Below, one piece after another: positions 60,336 through 64,000 of a stretch of 64,000 nt of DNA (positions are counted from its first letter, which is position 1; every line of letters begins with the position of its first letter). The stretch lies in contig NC_064766.1 in assembly GCF_011397635.1 (NCBI RefSeq), forward strand, positions 42,831,600-42,895,599, read 5' to 3'. The notes under the pieces are model-generated. The model searched no databases, was not told where the DNA came from, and saw only the letters and a program-made list of their open reading frames with translations. Made by a program: the position numbers and the translations under genes. The DNA is from Epinephelus fuscoguttatus (lineage: Eukaryota > Chordata > Actinopteri > Perciformes > Serranidae).

Positions 60336-61273
60336 TACAGTTAATTCACCATCATCATGTTTAAGACTCACTTATAGGTTAATGCTGCTGGGCCAGGGTG
60401 GGGGTGGGGGGGTGTGGCTTGTTATCGTGTAGTTTCATTATTAAAGGTTTGTTATTAAAATTAAAGGTCTGATCACAGAATGAAGGAAAGAGACGTCTGT
60501 CCTTTCAGGACACAGCAGAGGACAGTCAGCACGAGACCATGGACCATAGCTGTTAGCAGTCAGCTGCTAACTCAGAGAAGAACAGCAGCTGTTAGCAGTT
60601 AGCGGCTGACTCAAAGAAGAACAGGAGCTGTTAGCAGTTAGCAACCACCCAATGAGAGCATGACCTGTACTATGCCTGAGGTGTGTTCAGGTATTGTGTT
60701 CAGGTGTGTTCTGGTGATGTGTTCAGGTGTGTTCAGGTATTGTGTTCAGGTATGTTCAGGTGTTGTGTTCAGGTGTGTTCTGGTGTGTTCAGGTGTGTTC
60801 AGGTGTTGTGTTCAGGTATGTTCAGGTGTGTTCAGGTGTGTTCTGGTGTGTTCAGGTGTTGTGTTCAGGTGTGTTCAGGTGTGTTCTGGTGTTGTGTTCA
60901 GGTGTTGTGTTCAAGTGTGTTCTGGTGTTGTGTTCAGGTGTGTTCTGGTGTTGTGTTCAGGTGTGTTCAGGTATTGTTTTCAGGTGTGTTCAGGTGTGTT
61001 CTGGTGTTGTGTTCTGGTGTGTTCTGGTGTGTTCAGGTGTGTTCAGGTGTTGTGTTCAGATGTTGTGTTCAGGTGTTTTCAGGTGTGTTCAGGTGTTGTT
61101 TTCAGGTGTGTTCAGGCGTTGTGTTCAGATGTTGTGTTCAGATGTGTTGTAACCTGTCTTTGGCTCCACAGAGAAGTATGGCTGACCCTGCAGGATGCTG
61201 TAAACCAGTTTGGCAGAGTTTCCGTAGGTGGGATCATCAGCGTCTGTCGCCACCACTGTCACCACTGATGTAC
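31018..61273 (-). CDS. Type II classical cadherin, 3' nine exons (EC2 to cytoplasmic tail)
   Basis: Calcium-dependent homophilic adhesion receptor linked to actin through p120- and beta-catenin. Exons in order: 61154-61273, 58178-58345, 57870-58057, 54109-54362, 53897-54033, 53492-53613, 38768-38885, 36656-36907, 31018-31505; all phases match. Visible are EC2-EC5 calcium motifs ([36 protein letters not shown]), a membrane span, the p120 site [15 protein letters not shown] and the beta-catenin site ending [13 protein letters not shown]. The EC5 stretch ending in CHCD and the lack of an HAV-type EC1 in view fit type II. From memory the tail ([14 protein letters not shown]) is closest to the CDH8/20/22 group, but I cannot name the paralogue. 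Signal peptide, prodomain and EC1 lie past base 64000. One intron is 14.6 kb and full of repeats. Confidence 0.93.
31770..32325. repeat. Purine-rich minisatellite in the last cadherin intron
   Basis: Units of 'gacagatgggagacagacag' + 'gagga', about 550 bases with one strand almost free of T. Long frames on both strands are artefacts ([17 protein letters not shown]). It is directly followed by L2 copy C. Confidence 0.95.
32343..33680 (+). mobile_element. L2-clade LINE, copy C (antisense in cadherin intron)
   Basis: Begins at 'ctaatcagccctaaacctaa', within a few bases of the start of copy A. A deletion of about 700 bases at 32912 joins endonuclease to RT. The region around FGVPQGS is damaged ('gtttctgaaaggttctgtg'). 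[10 protein letters not shown] and the thumb are intact to 33675, where (AT)n cuts the copy off. No 3' UTR. Confidence 0.9.
33681..33722. repeat. (AT)n microsatellite between two LINE fragments
   Basis: Starts 'tatgtatgtatgtatatat' and continues as pure AT for about 30 bases. It marks the junction between L2 copy C and the inverted L1 fragment. Confidence 0.9.
33723..36490 (-). mobile_element. L1/Tx1-type LINE fragment on the minus strand
   Basis: Minus-strand frames: 35173-35463 ([17 protein letters not shown], then YRPISL), 34580-35011 ([50 protein letters not shown]) and 34136-34522 (thumb and connection, [19 protein letters not shown]). Several frameshifts separate them. The first RT aspartate block and YADD are recognisable. 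The 5' side to 36490 covers decayed endonuclease and ends at a poly-C tract (36511-36523). Confidence 0.85.
34580..35011 (-). pseudogene. L1/Tx1 reverse transcriptase palm fragment
   Basis: Contains the first catalytic aspartate block ([15 protein letters not shown]), motif B ([20 protein letters not shown]) and [11 protein letters not shown]. Only 143 codons are open. Neighbouring parts lie in other frames, so no functional RT is made. Confidence 0.8.
36656..36907 (-). CDS. Cadherin exon: EC5 end and membrane span
   Basis: 252 bases: [44 protein letters not shown], then the hydrophobic [20 protein letters not shown]. The hydrophobic run continues across the splice into VVMVMVAV of the last exon. 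The acceptor's pyrimidine tract is the minisatellite at 36912-37640. Confidence 0.93.
36912..37640. repeat. Minisatellite 'gatgagacag' at the cadherin TM-exon acceptor
   Basis: Units of 10-20 bases (gatgagacag, gacagacag, 'gttgagacaggatgagacag'). On the minus strand it is 'ctgtctcatcctgtctcatc', ending CTTCTGTCTTCAG at the exon at 36907, so the acceptor's pyrimidine tract is the repeat. Long [19 protein letters not shown] frames are artefacts. Confidence 0.95.
37641..38760. repeat. 33-bp minisatellite behind the cadherin EC5 donor
   Basis: Unit 'ttttaaggtggacctgattt' + 'tactttggcactg', with [15 protein letters not shown] frames in the plus strand. The minus-strand word CAGGTCCACCTTAAAACAG resembles the adjoining donor AGAG|GTCTGGTCCTCC with its following ATTAAAACAG. 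Confidence 0.9.
37868..37985. mobile_element. Short insertion with poly-T and poly-G tracts
   Basis: Interrupts the 33-bp array. About 20 T, then 'gggcatttttagcctttatt', 'tgacaggacagacaagcgtg', a run of about 20 G, and 'tgacatgcagcaaagg', which I recall as a common fish repeat word. Probably a short interspersed repeat. Repeat units on both sides are similar, so no target duplication can be judged. Confidence 0.45.
38768..38885 (-). CDS. Cadherin exon: EC5 first part
   Basis: 118 bases: [19 protein letters not shown], then [20 protein letters not shown]. Acceptor CTCTCAG, donor AGAG|GTCTGG. The intron beyond the donor passes directly into the 33-bp minisatellite. Confidence 0.92.
38985..41315. 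repeat. CAT/AAC compound satellite with a ~1-kb tandem duplication
   Basis: Mostly (CAT)n with 'cataacaaccatcaccatca' interruptions. The stretch from about 39438 to 40434 recurs from about 40445 to 41427, including the non-repeat tail 'gatgtcaacatgatgttcac' and the start of an L2 3' end. Frames of poly-M/poly-I are artefacts. Confidence 0.95.
40385..40434 (-). mobile_element. L2 3'-end fragment, truncated by tandem duplication
   Basis: 'agtcaatcaatttcatttat' through 'cacaatttgcctc' matches the reverse complement of the L2 tail. It stops where the second copy of the CAT satellite begins. Confidence 0.85.
41378..41492 (-). mobile_element. L2 3'-end fragment on the minus strand
   Basis: The reverse complement of the last ~115 bases of the L2 3' UTR ('gctgatcaggaaaaac' side truncated). 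It is one of two L2-type pieces I place in the same orientation as the host cadherin. It is cut off by the LINE at 41493. Confidence 0.9.
41538..41828 (+). pseudogene. C-terminal fragment of a LINE polyprotein, RLE-like
   Basis: 96 codons. [20 protein letters not shown] contains PD followed after 14 residues by E, and then [21 protein letters not shown] [R/K]PD-x(12-14)-[D/E] pattern is characteristic of the restriction-like endonuclease of R2/R4-type LINEs. The RT part is absent, so this is a 5'-truncated copy. I have seen this C-terminus often in fish repeat proteins, but the clade assignment is inference. Confidence 0.5.
42112..43594 (+). mobile_element. L2-clade LINE, copy D, itself interrupted
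   Basis: The left part 42120-42500 encodes the L2 C-terminus ([20 protein letters not shown], ending FLFDKAYS). The right part 43383-43594 is the L2 3' UTR end with ATTGATTGATT. Between them lies another LINE end, and about 500 bases of L2 UTR are missing. The pair sits inside the LINE at 41493-44057. Confidence 0.8.
42503..43382 (+). mobile_element. 3' end of another non-LTR element nested in L2 copy D
   Basis: Frame 42514-42933 reads [20 protein letters not shown], then [10 protein letters not shown] and [11 protein letters not shown], the C-terminal region of a second L2/Jockey-group LINE. It is followed by T/G-rich UTR (43010-43130) and a (GAAA)n-like tail at 43355-43382. Confidence 0.7.
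44058..44655. repeat. Minisatellite 'atgatgtctacatgatgttc' (part 1)
   Basis: 12- and 24-bp units of ATGATGTCTAC / ATGATGTTCACGTAATGTTTAC. The same words occur before the LINE at 40315-40349 and 41308-41341 and after L2 copy E at 48662-48690, so one array was split by later insertions. Confidence 0.92.
44826..45791 (+). pseudogene. L2 endonuclease domain (copy E)
   Basis: 321 codons. [30 protein letters not shown] (catalytic glutamate), [19 protein letters not shown] and LSDHYLI appear in order, so this copy retains the whole APE-type endonuclease. It terminates at a TGA where the element should read an arginine (CGA). The start codon choice is uncertain because the fish L2 leader has no clear ORF1 here. 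Confidence 0.85.
46381..47814 (+). pseudogene. L2 reverse transcriptase (copy E)
   Basis: 477 codons open. [19 protein letters not shown], a [10 protein letters not shown] block (E replaces the usual catalytic-region D of AFDTIDH), [29 protein letters not shown], then [14 protein letters not shown] and the long C-terminus ending FLFDKAYS. The D-to-E change at the first catalytic aspartate would probably kill activity even if the frame were repaired. Confidence 0.88.
48662..48691. repeat. Minisatellite 'atgatgtctac' (part 2, after L2 copy E)
   Basis: Two further units immediately after the L2 tail, continuing the array at 44058-44655. Confidence 0.85.
48692..49301. other. Cadherin intron sequence, no gene
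   Basis: Contains a (TG)n tract at 48734-48757 and a G-run at 49042-49064. The open frames at 49006-49245 on the minus strand are driven by the poly-C strand. Nothing else recognised. Confidence 0.4.
49910..52330 (+). mobile_element. L2-group LINE, divergent subfamily, decayed
   Basis: Recognisable blocks in order: RDFNIHVCC and [10 protein letters not shown] (endonuclease), [69 protein letters not shown], then a C-terminus with [20 protein letters not shown]. Frameshifts occur at about 50520, 51030 and 51310, stops at about 51865 and 52003. Different from copies A-E. Short 3' UTR with no clear tail. Confidence 0.85.
51272..51865 (+). pseudogene. Reverse transcriptase fragment of the divergent L2-group LINE
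   Basis: [19 protein letters not shown] and YADDLQIYL give RT motifs B and C (catalytic YADD). [12 protein letters not shown] is the following block. The frame ends at a TGA where related copies read SRLDYCNA. Confidence 0.75.
52331..53491. other. Cadherin intron sequence with part of the TTAA-bounded element
   Basis: AT-rich. A 'ttttttcttcttcttgggtc' tract lies near 52741, and 'gaccttttccgtccgagtgg' near 53048 at the presumed transposon end. No coding sequence until the exon at 53492. Confidence 0.4.
53492..53613 (-). CDS. Cadherin exon: EC4/EC5 junction
   Basis: 122 bases: [20 protein letters not shown], then [27 protein letters not shown] is the inter-domain calcium motif and FVCEN is typical of type II EC5. 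Donor ACAG|GTAAAT. The next intron is 14.6 kb. Confidence 0.94.
53614..53896. other. Short cadherin intron
   Basis: 283 bases between two EC4-EC5 exons with GT/AG ends and a poly-C run at 53865. No repeats of note. Confidence 0.6.
53897..54033 (-). CDS. Cadherin exon: EC4
   Basis: 137 bases: [20 protein letters not shown], then [20 protein letters not shown]. It is separated from the previous exon by a 75-bp intron. Donor GCC|GTGAGT. Confidence 0.93.
54109..54362 (-). CDS. Cadherin exon: EC3 end and EC4 start
   Basis: 254 bases: [18 protein letters not shown], then [20 protein letters not shown] and [11 protein letters not shown]. The acceptor is CTTCCAG, the donor CAG|GTATGA after two bases of an arginine codon. 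Confidence 0.93.
54363..54797. other. Cadherin intron sequence, nothing recognised
   Basis: A plus-strand 86-codon frame (54533-54793, [15 protein letters not shown]) looks protein-like in composition but has no family I know and no splice sites. It lies antisense to the cadherin and runs into the repeat array. Confidence 0.35.
54798..57790. repeat. Minisatellite 'gtacctgctacaaggaaacca', about 3 kb
   Basis: 21-bp units with many variants. The minus-strand unit 'ggtttccttgtagcaggtac' closely resembles the EC3 exon donor and its first intron bases (57850-57880). A higher-order duplication of about 637 bases is seen (55534 against 56171). Because 21 is a multiple of 3, frames up to 646 codons stay open ([16 protein letters not shown]). 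These are not genes. Confidence 0.95.
57870..58057 (-). CDS. Cadherin exon: EC3 first half
   Basis: 188 bases: [20 protein letters not shown], then [19 protein letters not shown] and [14 protein letters not shown]. Donor AAG|GTAATG. The adjoining array at 54.8-57.8 kb has a unit resembling this donor. Confidence 0.92.
58178..58345 (-). CDS. Cadherin exon: end of EC2
   Basis: Encodes [20 protein letters not shown], then [19 protein letters not shown] and [15 protein letters not shown] and DVNDNPP are calcium ligands. The acceptor CCTGTCCTGCAG|GTGTG is embedded in the first unit of the 45-bp minisatellite at 58345-59475. Confidence 0.93.
58345..59475. repeat. 45-bp minisatellite containing the cadherin exon acceptor
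   Basis: About 25 copies of 'cacacctgcaggacaggtga' + 'gactgagctgtaataaacacagtaa' split here for length. On the minus strand every unit carries CCTGTCCTGCAG|GTGTG, the true acceptor of the exon at 58345, and a second TTATTACAG. The 15-residue translations on both strands are artefacts. Confidence 0.97.
59476..60669. other. Cadherin intron, no gene; CA tract and GTTAGC words
   Basis: A (CA)n tract lies at 60280-60332. Two to three copies of a 'cagctgttagcagttagc' word lie at 60548-60645. Open frames at 59617 and 60032 show no family resemblance. Confidence 0.45.
60670..61150. repeat. Minisatellite 'gtgttcaggtgtgttctggt' at the EC2 exon donor
   Basis: 10-24 bp units. On the minus strand it starts at intronic base +4 of the exon at 61154 (donor GTTACAACACATCTGAACAC) and continues as 'acaacacctgaacacacctg'. 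Cysteine-rich frames are artefacts. Confidence 0.93.
61154..61273 (-). CDS. Cadherin exon: start of EC2
   Basis: Encodes [20 protein letters not shown], then [18 protein letters not shown], a signature EC2 block of type II cadherins. Acceptor TTTGCAG, donor ACAG|GTTACA (weak). A minisatellite begins at the fourth intronic base. Confidence 0.92.
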
Positions 61274-61479
61274 CTGCAAAGAAACACATGTGAATGATGC
61301 AGGAGCACGCTCACTGGCCTTTTGTGTTCTCATCAGCTGCTGCTCCTCTTCCTCAGCTGTAAACACTCAGTTTGACTTCCTAAGATATAAATACAATTTT
61401 CACAATAAGAGCATGTCTCTGTTGGATTTGAGCTCTGGTGCATCACATGGTTCTACAGTGGATCACATAGTTTTACGAT
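61274..61479. other. Cadherin intron sequence upstream of the first visible exon
   Basis: About 200 bases of unique-looking sequence between the acceptor and the minisatellite. A T-free pyrimidine tract ('ctgctgctcctcttcctcag') at 61338-61357 is on the plus strand and so is not an acceptor for this gene. Confidence 0.4.
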
Positions 61480-62437
61480 AGATCACGTGGTTTCTACAGT
61501 GGAACACATGATTCAGTGGTGGATCACATGGTTCTACGGTGGACCACATGATTCAATGGTGGATCACATGGTTCTACAATAGATCACATGGTTCAACGGT
61601 GGATCACATGATTCAATGGTGGATCACATGGTTCTACAGTGGATCACATAGTTTTACGATAGATCACGTGGTTCTACAGTGGAACACATGATTCAGTGGT
61701 GGATCACATGGTTCTACGGTGGACCACATGGTTCTACGGTGGACCACATAATTCAATGGTGGATCACATGGTTCTACGGTGGATCACATGATTCAATGGT
61801 GGATCACATGGTTCTACGGTGGATCACATGATTCAATGGTGGATCACATGGTTCTACAATAGATCACATGGTTCAACGGTGGATCACATGATTCAATGGT
61901 GGATCAAATGGTTCTACAATAGATCACATGGTTCAATGGTGGATCACATGGTCCTATGGTGCATCACATGGTTCTACAGTGGATCACATAGTTTTACGAT
62001 AGATCACGTGGTTTCTACAGTGGAACACATGATTCAGTGGTGGATCACATGGTTCTACAATAGATCACATGGTTCAACGGTGGATCACATGATTCAATGG
62101 TGGATCACATGGTTCTACAGTGGATCACATAGTTTTACGATAGATCACGTGGTTCTACAGTGGATCACATGGTTCTACGGTGGACCACATGGTTCTACGG
62201 TGGACCACATAATTCAATGGTGGATCACATGGTTCTACGGTGGATCACATGATTCAATGGTGGATCACATGGTTCTACAATAGATCACATGGTTCAACGG
62301 TGGATCACATGATTCAATGGTGGATCAAATGGTTCTACAATAGATCACATGGTTCAATGGTGGATCACATGGTCCTATGGTGGATCACATGGTTCTACGA
62401 TAGATCACATGGTTTTACGATAGATCACAAGATTCAG
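61480..62437. repeat. ~20-bp minisatellite 'ggatcacatggttctacggt' (part 1)
   Basis: Units alternate 'ggatcacatggttctacggt' and 'ggatcacatgattcaatggt'. Larger segments of about 360-390 bases recur (for example 61860-61960 and 62280-62380). WITWFYGGSHGSTVDH-like frames are artefacts. Confidence 0.95.
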
Positions 62438-62439
62438 TG

Positions 62440-63640
62440 GTGGATAAAATCAAATCAAATCAAATCAACTTTATTTATATGGCACTTTTCATACAACAGT
62501 AACACAAAGTGCCTCACAGAGGTTAAAAACAACAAAGATCCAAACAGAAAACAAAAAGAAAAGAGAAATCCCAACCCTCCCACCCAACAAAAAGCTATTT
62601 AGCTCATAAAATTGAGTTAGTAGCTAGATAAGAATGATCTAAAACAGAGACATAAAATGCATCAAAACTAAAACCTATAGGCTAACTAAAATAACAAAAG
62701 ATAAAGGTTAAATGAGATAAGAACGTAAAAAGAGGAAGGGTAAGAATATAAAAAATAAATAAAAAATAGATAATAGATGGATAAATCGGTTATAAGAGGA
62801 ATTTAAAATAGATAAATAAAGAGATCAGTTAAAAGCCTGATTAAAAAGATGAGTCTTGAGCCTCTTTTTAAAAACATCAACAGTCTCTGCAGCTCTGAGG
62901 TTCTCCGGCAGGCTGTTCCACAATCGGGGGCCATAATAATTAATGCCGCCTCCCCGTGTGTTTTAGTCCTAACTTGTGGTATGGTTAAAAGGCCGGTGCC
63001 GGAGGACCTCAGGGTCCGCGAGGGTTGATATGGTAAAAGCAGGTCAGATAAATAAGAAGGCCCAAGACCGTTAAGGCATTTAAAAACGAATAAAAGAACC
63101 TTAAAATCCATCCTGAATCACACGGGGAGCTAATGCAGCGATTTTAAAACTGGTATAATGTGCTCCCACCCTCTGGTCCTCGTCAGCACTCGTGCGGCTG
63201 AGTTTTGGAGTAGCTGCAGGTTAGAGATGGTCTTTTTGGGAAGACCAGAGAGCAGGGCATTACAATAGTCTAAACGACAAGAGATAAAAGCATGCATCAG
63301 CACCTCCGTGTTAGCCCGAGAGAGAAACGGGCGGACTCTGGCTATATTCTTAAGATGATAAAAACCTGTCTTTGTTACATTTTTGATGTGTGGAATAAAA
63401 CAGAGCTCAGAGTCAAAAATGACGCCCAGGTTCTTTACACATTGTGAAGGTTTAAAATCTTGTAGTTTTGGTAAAAGTTTCTCTCTCTTGCCTTCAGGAC
63501 CAATAATTAAAACCTCTGTTTTGTCCTGGTTGAGCTGCAGGACATTCACTGCCATCCATGACTTTATATCTAAAATGCAGTTTAAAAGGGCATCAATTGG
63601 CCCTGTGTCATCAGGAGACACGGCGATGTACAGTTGCACA
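62440..63640 (-). mobile_element. L2-group LINE 3' half inserted in the ~20-bp minisatellite
   Basis: On the minus strand: 63130-63639 begins just after the YADD region (MQLYIAVSPDDTGPIDALLN, LNQDKTEVLIIGPEGK, SRLDYCNALLSGLPK-like) and 62803-63111 gives the C-terminus (VFKCLNGLGPSYLSDLL). The 3' end is 'aaatcaaatcaaatcaactt' read in reverse, an (ATTTG)n tail. Frameshifted between the two parts. Confidence 0.85.
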
Positions 63641-64000
63641 TGGCTCTATGGTGGATCACATGGTTCTACGATAGATCACATGGTGCAACGGTGGATCACA
63701 TGATTCTATGGTGGATCACATGGTTCTATGATAGATCACATGGTTCAACGGTGGAACACATGGTTCTACGGTGGATCACATTGTTCCATGGTGGATCAAA
63801 TGGTTCTATAGTGGATCACATGGTTTCCACGACAGATCACATTGTTTCGTGGTGGATCACATGATTCTACGGTGGATCACATGGTTGTACAATGGATCAC
63901 ACAGTTCTATGGTGGATCAAATGGTTTTACGATAGATCGCATGGTTCTATGGTGGATCACACAGTTCTATGCTGGATCACATGGTTCTCCGATAGATCGC
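63641..64000. repeat. ~20-bp minisatellite (part 2, runs off the window)
   Basis: The same units as 61480-62437 continue to the last base, so the array is longer than the window shows. Confidence 0.95.

Noticed and set aside
60660..61297. Cysteine-rich [15 protein letters not shown] frames
   Set aside because: Minisatellite translation antisense to the cadherin.
61480..64000. Possible satellite-encoded tryptophan-rich protein (WITWFYGGSHGSTVDH)
   Set aside because: ~20-bp minisatellite translation; the frame shifts with each unit-length variant.

Overview
This window is vertebrate nuclear DNA, almost certainly from a teleost fish and probably a percomorph. The genes are split by GT/AG introns. 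Abundant L2-, L1/Tx1-, hAT-, Harbinger- and Kolobok-like fish-type repeats and very large micro- and minisatellites fill the rest. There are no bacterial operons, CRISPR arrays or phage genes. Exon coordinates were read by hand from reading frame, splice dinucleotides, codon phase and remembered family sequences; no alignment was run.

Three host coding units are visible. (1) 2618-2917 (+) is the intact N-terminal 100 codons of a C7orf25/UPF0415-like protein; the rest of the gene is not seen. (2) 14111-28959 (-) is a complete 12-exon dnajc1 gene for an ER-membrane J-domain and SANT-domain protein. I join it to a 517-residue frame with consistent phases at every junction. (3) 31018-61273 (-) is the 3' nine exons of a type II classical cadherin, running from EC2 to the catenin-binding tail. 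Signal peptide, prodomain and EC1 lie beyond base 64000. dnajc1 and the cadherin lie in tandem on the minus strand, with about 2 kb between the cadherin stop codon and the dnajc1 start codon. That gap holds a Kolobok-like element whose small ORF resembles the cysteine-rich P2X7 C-terminal domain.

Layout. 1-2380: repeat debris without a gene. 2.4-2.9 kb: C7orf25-like fragment. 3.1-13.1 kb: stacked transposons (BED-finger hAT, L2, a restriction-like-endonuclease LINE tail, L1/Tx1, Harbinger). 13.8-29.0 kb: dnajc1 with intronic minisatellites, MITEs and an L2 copy. 29.5-30.7 kb: Kolobok-like element. 30.8-61.3 kb: cadherin, with one 14.6-kb intron (38886-53491) filled by CAT-rich satellite, nested LINEs and a TTAA-bounded element. 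61.5-64 kb: a roughly 20-bp minisatellite split by a LINE.

The most interesting pattern is that many minisatellites start exactly at, or contain, the splice junctions of the host exons. Examples are the dnajc1 exon 6 and exon 10 donors, the dnajc1 exon 2 acceptor, several cadherin donors and acceptors, and the acceptor-plus-start-codon region of the C7orf25-like fragment. Most units carry a CAGGT core, the splice-donor consensus. The arrays therefore look as if they were seeded from splice sites and now hold dozens of decoy sites. I see no new multi-gene defence or metabolic system here.
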